64,000 nt of DNA from Trifolium pratense (taxonomy: Eukaryota; Streptophyta; Magnoliopsida; Fabales; Fabaceae). A program made the translations under genes and the position numbers. Below are positions 31,867-44,171 of the stretch, piece after piece. The stretch is from positions 29,822,001-29,886,000 of the forward strand of contig NC_060060.1 of assembly GCF_020283565.1 (NCBI RefSeq). The letters run 5' to 3'. The notes beneath the pieces were generated by a model that ran no database searches, was not told where the DNA came from, and saw nothing but the letters and a program-made list of their open reading frames with translations. The number at the start of each line of letters is the position of its first letter. Position 1 is the stretch's first letter.

Positions 31867-33379
31867 ATGGCTACTAAAGTTTACATTGTGTAAGCCATTC
31901 TTCCTCTCTCTATTTTCTCACTTTTCCTATTTTTCTTGTTGCATGATTTGGTTATGTTTTGAACAAGGCTACAATTTTACCAATCTTAAGATCTTAGTGA
32001 TGAATGATGATGCGTCAAAAAAAAAAAAAGATCTTAGTGATGATTAGTATATGAGAAATATCTTAAGATCTTATATATCCTTTTTCAGAAGTTATAGTTA
32101 ATGTAAATGAAATAATGAAAATGCTCTATATGAATCTGATTGAAATTTACTTTGCATGTTTAGTTACTATTCTATGTATGGACATGTTGAGAAGCTAGCT
32201 CAAGAGATTAAAAAAGGGGCTGAATCCATTGAAGGTGTAGAAGCAAAACTCTGGCAGGTTTGTAAATCCATTATTAGAACTTATAAAGTTTGTATCATTC
32301 TTTTAAGAAAATCCGTTGTATCTTTAAATAAGGCCGGCCAAGCAGTGCTGAAAAACCTGCTTGTCCGACCATTATTAGAACTTATAGATTTTTACGGTTG
32401 TATTTAATTTTTCATCCAAACCGGACGGTAGACACCAACATGTGATTTAGAACACATATGGTGCGTTTGATCCGTTAAAAACAGAGATTGGACTGAACAA
32501 TTTTTGTTGTGTCCTGTTTAATTTAGAAAATAATTATGAGACTAGATAAAATAGATAGTAAGGGACATTGGGACGAGACAAAAACGCAATGAACCACGAG
32601 ACAACTTTTTGTTCATAGTACAACTATAAAAAATATGAAATTTTTGAATATAAAAGATATTATCTCTATCTCTCTCGTACATGTATGTCCAGTAGTTACT
32701 ATTTTACGAATCAAACGCATCCGTAGGGTTGTTTTTTCCGAGCGTTAAATATTTTATACATGTACTAGGTACCTGAAATATTGTCGGAAGAGGTCCTTGG
32801 AAAGATGAAAGCACCTCCAAAGAGTGATGTTCCAATTATTACACCAAATGAACTTACTGAGGCTGATGGTTTTTTGTTTGGTTTTCCAACAAGATTTGGA
32901 ATGATGGCTGGTCAATTCAAAGTATTTATGGATGCAACTGGAGACCTATGGTGCACACAGAAACTTGCTGGTAAACCTGCAGGAATCTTTTACAGCACTG
33001 CTTGTCAAGGAGGTGGCCAAGAGACTACGGCGTAAGTACTCAGTTTCTCATTCTAATGTTTCCATGCCCCCAGAGCATAACTCATAGCTCAGTTGGTAGG
33101 AACATTGTATTTTTAATTAATGACTAAAATGTCCTTCGATTCTGCAGGTTGACATCTATAACACAACTTGCACACCATGGAATGATTTATGTGCCAGTTG
33201 GGTACACATTTGGGCTTGGGATGCTTGAGATGGAAAAGGTTAAAGGTGGGTCACCATATGGTTCAGGAACTTTGGCAGGGGATGGGTCAAGACAGCCAAG
33301 TGAGTTAGAATTGGCTCAAGCTTTCCATCAGGGGAAATACTTTGCTGGTATTGCAAAGAAACTCAAAGGGTCACACTGA
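31867..33379 (+). CDS. FQR1/WrbA-type NAD(P)H:quinone oxidoreductase 1, 203 aa
   Basis: Flavodoxin-like quinone reductase that, by family knowledge, binds FMN and reduces quinones by two electrons, limiting semiquinone formation at the plasma membrane or in the cytosol. Exons 31867-31889, 32164-32257, 32769-33031, 33148-33379 (612 nt). The start [20 protein letters not shown] includes the FMN phosphate-binding loop; [20 protein letters not shown] and the glycine loop [20 protein letters not shown] follow; the C-terminus [20 protein letters not shown] is typical. Length and introns are standard for the family. Intron 2 holds a MITE (32460-32722). It forms a tandem pair with the next gene. Confidence 0.95.
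32460..32722. mobile_element. MITE in intron 2 of FQR1-like gene 1
   Basis: Inverted ends of about 16 bp: GGTGCGTTTGATCCGT at the left and ACGAATCAAACGCATCC at the right (inverse GGATGCGTTTGATTCGT). No coding frame. The target duplication is not clear; the end sequence resembles PIF/Harbinger Tourist-like MITEs, but the class is a guess. The second FQR1 gene lacks it. Confidence 0.68.
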
Positions 33380-35001
33380 ATTTTATCTTAACATATTTTC
33401 ACTTGTCATGTATCCTTTCATATGTTAAACAAAGAAAAATTACATATTGCATATGTTAAACACAATTATTGTCACTTGTTATAATTAATGTATCCAGCAT
33501 CCTCCAATAATTCTATTAGATAGGAATTTTTTAGTTGAAGCAAAGGGATATTTCTAACCGTAGTGTTAACTTCTAGTTTGTTTTCTTTTCTAAGCTTTGT
33601 GCCTTTGGCCCCTCCATTTACAAAAAAATGAATGCATGATATAACATACTAGGTCATTGCCTAGGTCATTGCTTAGCTACTATGTGTAAAGAATATTCGG
33701 TCGGAAGGAAAAACTCGCATTGTATTTCTGTTCTATATTGATTTATTGATCAAGATTAATGACCATTAACAGCGGTAGAAATATTTCGTACATATACTAT
33801 AGTTATCCAAAACAAAACAAAAAAAATCATAAAATTATAAGAATTTAGAAAATTATTTAGCCTGTAATTTATTCCATTTAATCTTTAATGTGACTTTAAT
33901 CATTTTAAATTCTACTCACCGATGTCATGGCACGCCAAGCATATTTTATAAGTATGATAAATTGATAATACATTAATAAGGATCTTGCGTATATTCAATT
34001 TATATAGGCAGAATGTAGGTAAAGTTCTTCACAAAATTTATTCATAGGGGGCAGCCAGGTCCCAGGACTGCATAGTGTAAATCTCTGCTTGCTTGTGCAA
34101 ACAAATATCCAACAAATGTACATATTTTGCTTTTTTATATATATATATATATATATTTTGCAAATCTCATGTTCTATATGTTGCGAGTAGAGAGAGGGCC
34201 TCAGATTCTATGTTGAAATATAATAGGTCTTAAAATTTGTGTTTACATATCATTATTTAAGTACTACTCTCTGGTCTAAACCTATTCTTTTTTTTTTTTT
34301 GAAGAATAAACCTATTAAATATAAGTAAAAAGTTATTTTTGTAGATTTATTGAAAAAAATGGATGAATTTAGTATATATGCTTAAGTTATAGGTTTTGAC
34401 TAACATGAAACACTGGAACAAGTGTTTTATATATGGTGCACCACTTGTCAATAACTCTATAACGAATACGAATTTTATAAAATTCGTCGTTAGATTAAAA
34501 GTTCATATCATAAAGATCCTCCACATAAATTTTTAAAAAACTGAAAATCATTTTATATGTTATTGTAAAATTCGTATTTATTATGGTGTTTTATTATGGT
34601 GTTATTGACAAGTGGTGCACCACTTTGTCCCACCGTTTCATGTTAAAAGCCGCCATCAAAGAATATTTACTTAAGCTCCTCCTATGTATGATTGTACCAA
34701 TGTTTGCAATTGCCTAATAGACTAATAGTAGTATAAAGTATAAACTTTAGTAGTTAAACTTTTACTACAAGACAAATTATCTTTTGAAGGTTCGACTTAA
34801 CAATTAATTACAAAAACATGATCAAATGCAGAGTTTATTTGTTTTTGGCTATCAAAGTTTTACCAAAAAAATAATAATCATAATGCTTTGCAAATATTTA
34901 AATGTATGGGAAGACAAATTCGCTTAGTCACGGATGACATCAACTTATCCGAGGTTTTTTTTTCTTGGCAGAAAATTGATCCAAATTTTTGTATCTTATA
35001 T
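33380..35001. other. Spacer between the two FQR1-like genes
   Basis: AT-rich non-coding DNA with the 3' UTR of gene 1, a short (AT)n at about 34135-34157, a T run near 34290, and a MITE at 34401-34645. No gene found. Confidence 0.5.
34401..34645. mobile_element. Palindromic MITE, shared-core family, copy 4
   Basis: Ends TAACATGAAAC and its inverse GTTTCATGTTA, with the inner inverted repeat GGTGCACCACTTGTCAATAA. It includes the family words GAATACGAATTTTATAAAAT and AAAATCATTTTATATGTTAT but has lost part of the central core seen in the other copies. Confidence 0.75.
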
Positions 35002-35333
35002 CATTTTCAATATTTTTTTTTGAAGAAGCTAAAATGAGATATATATATTAACTAAAAAATAGTCACCTCAGCACAAGGTGTGCTAAAATGGACTACCAGA
35101 GTTTACAAAGATAGACAGAAAAAAAAAATATAAAGATCAAAATCATACAAGCTGGCCCAAACATAACAAAGGACTAGACCACTAACTATGGTAGTTTAAA
35201 GTCAAAGTAATATTCTTCGACTTTAACCACCTATAAGAAAATAACTTGATCTTGTCCAATAACTGATGTGAAGTGCTAGTTGAGCCTCTGAACAATCTGT
35301 GGTTTCTTTCCGTCCATATAACATTTTCAATAT
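35002..35333 (-). mobile_element. 5'-truncated LINE 3' end with target duplication
   Basis: A T run at 35014-35021 is the poly(A) tail of a minus-strand insertion. Minus-strand translation gives IWTERNHRLFRGSTSTSHQL and on to LKSKNITLTLNYHS before a stop, typical of the end of plant L1 ORF2. CATTTTCAATAT flanks it at 35002-35013 and 35322-35333, a 12-bp target duplication. It lies about 0.7 kb upstream of FQR1-like gene 2 and comes from a different family than the LINE at 49.8 kb. Confidence 0.85.
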
Positions 35334-35991
35334 GATATCATACATTAGTAACATTACTAATAAGTGGTTCTTACTATACCATGTAATATTTATCCAACTC
35401 ATATACATTTTTCTACAATGATAATATCATTTGAGTATCATACATTATTAACAAGTGGTTTTTTTTATATATTTTTTTAACTGAAGTTAATAATATTAAA
35501 TTGATGATACGGTACCTTAAATAAGGTATTGTATCATCAATTTGATACCTCTATGCCACGTCATGGAACTTCAATGATAAAAAAATTAAGATACGGATCA
35601 TTAACCGATGATACTTTCTTTTATACTCTTATTGGATGTGATATCTAGCCCATTGAATTATAAATAAAAAATATTTAAATTATAAAAAAAATGGAGAAAA
35701 GTTAATCAATGGTTGTGATATGAGAATTGACGAAAAATAAATTGAGAGAATCCATTCTCGCAAAATTTTAAATTTAAATTTCAATCCAAGAATGAGTACT
35801 CTTGTTTGAGATTTTTTTAAAATTTATAATAGTAAACAAATGGAGAATAACTTTAAATTTTTAAAGATGGCTACTTACTTTGAATTTGGTTTCTTTAAGA
35901 AGAGTGTGCCCTTGGACTTTCTTTTCATTCGGATTCACCAACCTTTTCTATAGAGACAGAGAGAGGAGAACACTGGAAATTAATTGCATCA
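35334..35991 (+). promoter_or_regulatory. Upstream region of FQR1-like gene 2
   Basis: Non-coding sequence between the truncated LINE and the ATG at 35992. Contains a near-perfect 42-nt palindrome at 35500-35541 (ATTGATGATACGGTACCTTA and its inverse with one mismatch). The leader just before the ATG (GAGACAGAGAGAGGAGAACA) resembles the leader of gene 1, so the promoter-proximal part was duplicated with the gene. No TATA box is certain. Confidence 0.45.
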
Positions 35992-38078
35992 ATGGCTACT
36001 ACTAAAGTTTACATTATGTAAGCTATTCTTCCTCTCTTCATTTTTTTTGGGTGTTTTTCTATATATGATGTTCTTTGGGAAATAGCATCCTCTTTCTTCT
36101 TTTTTTTTTTTAAAAAAAAAAATCTTTCTAATTAATCTAACAGTAAAAGTCACACACACTAAATACTTAAAAGAGGCAAAATTCTCTTTTTAATTGATGG
36201 TTACTTGAGTTTTGAACATGACTCCATTATACCATGAAATCAGTATAGTTATTGGTACTCAAAAGTATATGCGATATGCTCACGGGACATACTTCTAAAT
36301 TCTAATTCTAATAGTAGTAGTTATTATAACAATGAAATAAACAAATTTTATAGGTTTCTTGGTTAATTTAAAAATTAAAAAAGTACCTCAAGATCAATAA
36401 AAGTATATCATATGATATCCTAAATTTGCATTTCATTTTTAGTTACCATTCTTTGTACGGACATGTTGAGAAGCTAGCTGAAGAGATTCTAAAGGGAGCT
36501 ACATCTGTAGAAGGAGTAGAAGCAAAACTATGGCAGGTATAATAGACTTTTTCTAATTGGGATCTTAAGTAGATTTAGTGCTTTTTTAATATCTCGATGA
36601 TTTTGAAGTGTGTTGTAGTCATATTGCGAAAAATTACACTTCGTAACTTCCACAAAAAACACAGACTCCTGTAATTTTGTCTAATTCATCTTCAAACATG
36701 TAAGAAGGAGTTTCGATAATTCAGAAGTCTGGCGCGATAGCCTATTTCATTTTATTTTAGTAATAATAATTGCTAAATAAAAGCTTGAATATATAAAATT
36801 AAGAATTTATAAAATGATTTAGCCAAGTTTGACTTTTCATTGTAATGATATATTAAGGTACCTGAAATATTGTCTGAAGAGATCCTTAAGAAGATGAAAG
36901 CACCTCCAAGGAGTGAAGTTCCAGACATTTCACCAAAACAGCTTACTGAAGCTGATGGTTTTTTGTTTGGTTTTCCAGCAAGATATGGAAATATGTCTGC
37001 TCAATTTAGAGCATTTTTAGATGCAACTGGAAGTTTATGGAACAAACAAGCACTTGCAGGAAAGCCTGCAAGCTTCTTTTTCGCCACTGCCTCTCAAGGA
37101 AGTGGCCAAGAGGAAGTGGCGTAAGTCGCTCTTCATTTTTATCTTACAAATTGATTTTAAATAAATATACTACGTTCAATTCAATTTATTGATTATGTCT
37201 CAAATTAGAACGCGATGAACTTCTGAAAAGAATTTATTAAGAATCAACACATTTTATAAAATGAAACATTTTTAAATACAAAAAAAAAAAAAATTAAAAA
37301 AATGAAACGGTTTTCTAATGATGAATTAAATCTAATTCAAAATTAGGAGTTTTCATCTTATTTGAAACACTACTATATATTGAAAATTGAAAATATAGAT
37401 ATATGACTTATCTATTTTTTGGGTATAAAACCATTACATAAACCTGAGCCATATAATTGATAAATAGATATAAGAAGTTTGCATATAATAACTCAGTTGG
37501 CAGAAATATTGTATTTAATATGTATGAACCGAGATTCGAACTCTGGTATATTTATTCATCTTATCGGATGAAATTTTAGTCATTAAACTATTTGATAAAA
37601 AAAATATAAGAAAAAAGTGTTCGGTAAATGTTGTTTAAAAGATAAAAGATTGCAGAGACATTTGATATGTTGAGACACGAGTTCGAATCTGATACTCATC
37701 TTATTCTCACTTAGTAGCAGCTACTTATTTTAAAGTCAAAAGAGATCAACTAAAATTCAGATGAACAAGTAAATTGACCTAGTAGCAGCATGGTAGATGT
37801 TAGTGCTAAAAGAAGTGAACACAAGCAATGTTACTTGGTTTTTCAGGTTTACATCTATTCCTCAGCTTGTTCACCATGGAATGCTTTATGTGCCAATTGG
37901 TTACACATTTGGTGCTGGAATGTTTGAAATGGAGAAAGTGAAAGGTGGCTCTCCTTATGGTTCAGGAACTTTTGGTGAACATGGAATTGGAGAACCAAGT
38001 GAGTTAGAATTGGCTCAAGCTTTCCATCAGGGGAAGTACTTAGCTGGAATTGCAAAGAAACTCAAAGGGTCACAATGA
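35992..38078 (+). CDS. FQR1/WrbA-type NAD(P)H:quinone oxidoreductase 2 (divergent paralogue), 204 aa
   Basis: Second flavodoxin-like quinone reductase with the same intron phases as gene 1. Exons 35992-36017, 36443-36536, 36858-37120, 37847-38078 (615 nt). The start is [20 protein letters not shown]. It differs from gene 1 at positions expected near the flavin: YHSLYGHV for [21 protein letters not shown] for [13 protein letters not shown], and [14 protein letters not shown] for the usual [14 protein letters not shown]. The C-terminal [20 protein letters not shown] is unchanged. The frame is open and splice sites are standard, so it looks expressed, but altered FMN or substrate binding is possible. 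Intron 3 (726 nt) holds a tRNA-like SINE relic. Confidence 0.94.
37485..37605 (+). mobile_element. SINE-like relic in intron 3 of FQR1-like gene 2
   Basis: AACTCAGTTGGCAGAAATAT resembles a tRNA A box and GAGATTCGAACTCTGG a B box, followed by an A-rich end near 37600. A shorter related piece (GCTCAGTTGGTAGGAACATT, about 33090) lies in intron 3 of gene 1. No clean target duplication, so this is an old copy. Confidence 0.5.
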
Positions 38079-38740
38079 TTTTAATCTTCCACTGCTTATT
38101 TTGTATCCACTTAAATATATTACATTGTCTAATCAAATAATGTTTGTTATAATATATAAAGGGGAAAACAGTGGGAGAATAAATTAATATTATGTAGTAT
38201 CATGCAATTATGTGCTTAATTATTGTCAGAACAACAATTTGGGTGTTGCTATTGCTACAAATTATAATGAGTTCAATTTTTTTTGTGTTTAGACACTATA
38301 CATAATGAGTTTGTTCCCTAACTCCTCGTAAGTATGGAGAAAATTCGGTTGAAGAAAATAATACACCCACTTCGTGTATCCTACAGATTTTTCAACGGAA
38401 ATTGGTTATCGCCAACAGCGATGAGAACTTCGTACTAATATCATGAGGTAACAAAAAAAACTAATAATGTTCTTGTTGATATGAACAAATGGGCCAACTC
38501 TGCGGAAATTAATTGGGCTTTAATAAAACTATAAAAACAAACGGGCCTAACTAAACTTCAAGTGCGCATGATACATTTTGTGTAAATTTCAAGAGAATCA
38601 ATATAGAGATATTTTGTGTGCATTATATGATTGAAAGGTGTAATTAATATACATTGTTGTGTATAGTAAAAGAGTATTTTCGTCAAAAATGATATAATAA
38701 ATACAGAGGTGCAGTCCTAATTATTAAGGTATAACTTAAT
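38079..38740. other. 3' flank of FQR1-like gene 2
   Basis: AT-rich, presumably 3' UTR followed by non-coding DNA. No gene or bounded repeat found. Confidence 0.5.
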
Positions 38741-38998
38741 AATTCCTAAATCTAAAAAACCCACTTGGGGTTGGTCGAGTGGTGTTGGCTTGGGCCCTTG
38801 GAGTATGCTCCTCTCAAGGTCTCAGGTTCGATTCCCACCAGTGCCAATTTCGGTGGGCTAAGTCCATACAGAGCAAAAAAACTCTGGCTTTAAATGGGGC
38901 CCCCGCAAGTGGGCGGTGGGATTGGTCCCCTTGGATTAGTCGGTCCTAAGGCCGGATACCAAGTTTTCAAAAAAAAAAAAAAATTCCTAAATCTAAAA
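38741..38998 (+). mobile_element. SINE with 17-bp target duplication
   Basis: Body about 38758-38981. A box TTGGTCGAGTGGTGTTGGC, B box GGTTCGATTCCC, a longer non-tRNA part (GGGGCCCCCGCAAGTGGGCG, CTAAGGCCGGATACC) and a terminal A run. Flanked by AATTCCTAAATCTAAAA at 38741-38757 and 38982-38998, identical on both sides, which indicates a fairly recent insertion. It is GC-richer than the surrounding DNA. Confidence 0.93.
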
Positions 38999-41900
38999 GG
39001 GTCAACCCAAAACCCAATATCTCATGTTCTAAACATAACAATAGCTCATGTTTAAGACGCAAAGCCCTTCAACCAAAAATAAGCTACGTAAACTTGATGG
39101 GAACAATTTTTTGTCAGACTTACTTACCTCGCGGTTGAATTCTAGATTATCGAGGCCGTATTCCATTAGAAATCGGAGGATTAATATAAAAAAAATTACG
39201 CAAAGCCTACTCTTCCTGTACATTGACATGAATATGTGGTTGAACCATATAATAGGGTTGATTTATTAGGTTGCTATTTCATAAATTGATATTGATGTAT
39301 GGCAAGTGTTAACATGAACCATATAAATAGGTGATTCATTGTTAACCAGTGTAAAAAATAAAATCATAAATTTTAATAATTGTCGACGATACTCTTAATA
39401 AATAAAAACTCATGATCCTCATATTCTTTACGGGGTTAAACAGTAGCTAGGTGATGGTTCAATGTCATATGTATATTTGTTTTTTTGTTGTTTTAATCAA
39501 ATTTGTATCGATTAAGTCATTTTTTCAATTATAAAAATTATGAAAACAATTAACCACTAAACCTATAAAAGAAGACATTTCTCACAAATTCTTCGCGAAC
39601 TCTTCTTTTTTAATGGCAAATTATAAAAATTATGAAAACAATTAACCACTAAACCTATATTTATTTTTTTAGCTTTTTTTTACATCTTGAAATGACTTAA
39701 ACCCTGAACATCTAACTCTTTTAACACTTATCTCAACTAGTTCAAACAATTAAGTTACCCCTTTGCAAATTCATATCAATTGATTTGAATACAAACCCTA
39801 ATAGTCAAATGATAACATTTTTCTAGTGTCAAATGTCAAATGATAACTTAATTAACTATTAATCAAAAGAATAATTGTACAATATTTCCTCCGGTCCTTA
39901 ATATAAGAAAAAGTTCACTTTTTAAATACATTAACATATTAATGTATCTAGATAAAAATATAGTCTAGATACATCACTATTTCAATGTATCTAAAAAGTA
40001 AATTTTTTCTTATAATATTAAGGATCGTATATTCAGTACAGTAGAAGTCCTCTTGTTTTTATTGAAAAATACAAGAAGGATGAGCAGTTGAGCACATAAA
40101 AAGAAGTCACGTATTTATTTCAAATTCTTCTTCTTATACACGTTCATAATTTAAGAATATAATGATATATTAATTAATGGTATACTATAGCCTATAGGTA
40201 GTATCTAAATGTGTTGCACACTTATGTCCTCGTGTCATTTCAAATGAGAACATTTCATATAGGTCATGCAAAGCATGTATAGTGTATACAACTTTTCTTT
40301 GACAAATCAAGCATGCATAAATGGAACTTGACAACACTAAAAAGTGTAAAAAAGTACATTCAATTCAAGGGAGAGCCTGTCAGCCCAGGTATGGAATAAT
40401 CTGACACTGGCCAATGTGACTTATGTCAATGCAACTTGATAATTGATATATATATTTTGAACGGTACTTTACTATGTGAATAAAGAGATTTGCTTTTTGT
40501 AGGTTTATCTGTTTCTCGTACGTCCTACACATTTTTATTTTTATTCTTCTGTTATTTAAGTAGTGAACGTTATAAAAGTATGATATTTTTGGAAAATGTC
40601 CGCTATCTAAATATAGCGAATAAGAGTATTTTGATAAATTCATAGGCACGTGAAAACAAAAATAGGACGGCAAAAATAAATCTCGCGAATAAATTGCAAA
40701 ATCATAAAATAAAGTACCCTTTTCAAGCTTTGCATAAAAACTTATCTTACAAGATTGAAAACATAGGCTTTGTAATTGATTTGCCAAAACAACAAAAAGA
40801 AAAGTTTTATTTGTATAGTCATAACTCATATATACTTTAATTATTAACATCACAATGATGCTTCATGTCTTTTACTTTCCACACATTTTTGCTTTATGAA
40901 ATTCCTTTCAAGTATATTCTTTACATGAAGTAACTTAACGTTTTTAAAAGGAAAAAAAAATGAAGATTTGATCATATCAATGGATTAGTACAAATATATA
41001 CAGAAACTAGAAATGATGTGTAGACAGATGCTTGAATTAAAGGTATGGTATGATGCAATTGTTATCGTTCGATTAAAAAGTGTGATGAATAAAAATGTTA
41101 AGCTTATGCCAAGAGATACTAACCATTTATTAGATTTTTTTTATTTCCTAAAGTAGCACTTTTCATGATTAGTCGTTTTTCATAAATGGATTCTTTAGCT
41201 TTAAGTTTATTTCACTTTTGATTATTTGATTCATTGTCTAACCCTCCAACGGTCCACCTCTTATATCATGTAAACACAGCACAAAATAAGCTTTTGGACG
41301 TACAATTTATTTATTTTAATTTGAATTTTGTTCATTGAGATTACATATATTCTTACTAGCCAAGACTTTATAGACAAACACTAGTACAATCAATAAGTTT
41401 TAAAACAATATATAAGTTCTTCTGTCAAATATATATATATATATATATATATAAAAGTTTTTTTGTCAAGTAATTTAATGATTAGACTTACATAATTTAA
41501 GTTTGAATAATAAATGTCTTAAAAAGAAGTGTGAAGCAGTGAAGTATTACGAATTCAAACTCAAGCCTCTATATTTATGGAAATTGTTATTCAAACACAC
41601 TTTTTTAACAAAAATACAATAAAATTACACATTTTGCTTTTTTTAATATTTATTACACGTTTCGATATCCGTGTTGTGAGTGAATAAAATACAATGTTGT
41701 ATTTTTGTCCAACTTTTTGTGTTTATATAACACATATCATATATTAGTGTTCTTTCAACTACCGACTTAGTTGTATACATTGTGTTACTTATTATAAAAT
41801 GTTTTGGCCATCTTATAAATTTGACTGACATCATATTTTATATGATCAAGTTGTTTTTAGTGTGAAATTTAGTCAATAGCTACCTAATAAAAAAAATAAT

Positions 41901-42738
41901 TGTTTCAGTCTTTGCTTCGAATATATTTCATTTCTTCCACGTGTTTTTCTCTATGTGGGAGGTAAAAAGAAAAAGGTTTGGGGGTTATGCTTTGGTACCC
42001 AGCTTCAGTGTGTCGAATGTGTATCTTCTTCTTCTTTTTGAGGAACGGCCCAACAAACTTGTGGGCTTAATCCTAATGTAAATGTTAATAAGAAATTTAA
42101 GTATAATTATCAGTTTTTTTTTAATTATTATTCATCTTCTTCCTGGTAGATATGAAGTTTTCACAATTATTTAATAATGATTAATTTCTACAGAAAAATT
42201 GTAGGGTACAAAATAACATGAATAATATAGATTCTTCCTTCTAACTGAATTTTCTCTATAAATATAAGATTCAAACCAATAACCTTTAATTAAGATTAGG
42301 GGTCTTAACTATTAAGCATAAATATTGGTTTTTTTTTATTATAAGCATAATTGTTGGTTCATGAATCCAACATTGAGATTATATGTGTATAGGTATGTTT
42401 TCCTAACTGTTTAAGTTCAATTGAATGTAAGTTGCTTATGGTAAAAGTAAGTTGGTTGCGATAAAAACTGAACATAAAATAATTTATATTTAGATAGATT
42501 AATTCTATAAAATTAATTATGGCTAAAACTAAATTTCAAATTTAAACCACAAAAATTTATACACAACTATAAAATTTTAAATTTTAATTTAAATAAAGAT
42601 GTTCAATCTAACAATATCGGTTCAACTAATACTAAATAATCCTATCCATTGGGTTGTTATTAAAAAAAAAAAAAAAAATCAATTGGGGATGATCAAAATG
42701 TACACGGTTGGAACATGGAGCATATATAATGATTCATT
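38999..42738. other. Gene-free AT-rich stretch
   Basis: No credible coding sequence; the longest frame (157 codons, minus strand, 40380-40853) has no recognisable motif and low-complexity, AT-driven composition. Contains a Stowaway-like MITE at 39890-40026, a direct repeat of about 50 bp (ATTATGAAAACAATTAACCA near 39535 and near 39628), an (AT)n at about 41431-41451 and a SINE-like relic near 41455-41580. Confidence 0.5.
39890..40026. mobile_element. Stowaway-like MITE
   Basis: Left end CCGGTCCTTAATATAAGAAA, right end the approximate inverse TTCTTATAATATTAAGGATC, with CACTTTTTAAATACATT against AATGTATCTAAAAAGT inside. The centre repeats a GTATCTAGA-type word. This is the familiar plant Stowaway end pattern (CTCCGGTCC); ends are accurate to a few bases only. 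Confidence 0.7.
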
Positions 42739-43414
42739 TAGGGGTGATCGCGGTGCGGTTTGGTTCGGTTTTGAGCATAAAAGTCATCCTAACCGCGAGA
42801 TAAAAATGCATGTGGTTCGGTTTGGTTCGGTTGATTTTAAAAAAGTCATCCAAACCAAACCATACCAAACCAATGCGGTTTGGATCGGTTCGGTTGGTGC
42901 GGTTTAAAACATAACGATTGTACCGAACAATTTTAAGCATAAAAAAAAATAAAAAATTGAAGTTCCAAAATAACATTGTAGTACCAACAAAAATTATTTA
43001 TCCAAAATAACATTATAGTAACTTACAATTTTAAATATATAAAAAAATTGAATTTTCAAAATAACATCACGGTACCGATAAAATTTGTTTATTTAAAATA
43101 ACATTACAACACCAAAATAAAATTTCAGTACAAAAAATAAAAACAACTTGAAGTTCGATTAATTTGGTCGACTGACTTGGTAATTGGGCATGTATATTGG
43201 AATATAAATATATTTTCTTTTACGATATTGGAATATAAATATATAATAGTAACTTAATGCGGTTTTTGCGGTTATCCGCGGTTTTTGCGGTTTGCGGTTC
43301 AGTAAGAAAGCCATCCAAATACATCCAAATCAAATGCGGTTTTTGCGGTTTTCGGTTTGGTTTGGTTCGATTTGCGGTTTTACTTTTAGATTGATTCGGA
43401 TACGATCACCCCTA
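42739..43414. mobile_element. Non-autonomous hAT-type element, 676 bp, 8-bp target duplication
   Basis: Perfect 12-bp inverted ends TAGGGGTGATCG, flanked by GATTCATT at 42731-42738 and 43415-43422. Sub-terminal arrays of GCGGTTTGGTTCGG words on the left and GCGGTTTTTGCGGTT words on the right. No transposase. Same general class as the element at 25653 but a different family. Confidence 0.93.
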
Positions 43415-44171
43415 GATTCATTAATGCCAAAGAAAACTACTATTTGATACGTGCTAGAAAAGCTATTGTCGCATGCCCTAATTTTAAAACACATTCTTTG
43501 AGAGAAGTAAACGAAGTAATTCTAAAATGGATGTGACAAAAGCCACCACACTATCCCATTCCAAGTAAATAAACTATATATAATCCACTTTATAATTTTG
43601 CACATTTTTCATTTTCTCTAAATAAAAGTAATAAAATAAAAGTGGGTGCATCCCCTTTAATTAAAAAAATTAATGATGATTAAAAAAGATATACTATTCA
43701 AATACATCAACTAGCTAGCAGGAACAAAAGGCGTTTTAGGTAGTTAGCCTCATCTGCTAAATTCAGCCATAAAACAAGAACATGAAAACTATAATCTAAT
43801 GTCAAATGCTGCTGAATTTAGCACTTGTTCCTACCCCCCTCATCAACTTTAGATTACTATAACCTAATTGGAGCTATTATAATCTTAAACAACTTATCTC
43901 TAATCTCTAATTTATATATAATGCACTTCCACCTGGCCCAAGCCATCTTTGAAAGTGTTACTTAATTTCCTTTTTATTTATTTTCATTCTCTTCCTTTTC
44001 CTTCTTTTGTTTCTTCATGCTTTTCTCTTTTTGGATACAAATAATGTCTTCTTCTTCCCTTTTAGTTTACAAATTTAAAATATGAAAATGGATTCTCTAT
44101 TACACCGTGTAGCGCGGTAGAAGATTCAAATCCCATAAAATATATAGTTAATTTTGTCCTTAATTAGTTCT
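43415..44171. other. 3' flank of the bHLH gene
   Basis: Non-coding AT-rich DNA, including the 3' UTR of the minus-strand bHLH gene. No repeat with definable ends or other gene found. Confidence 0.5.

Noticed and set aside
40380..40853. 157-codon minus-strand open frame in a gene-free region
   Set aside because: Composition is biased by AT content, there is no domain, no splice structure and no plausible promoter; such lengths occur by chance here.
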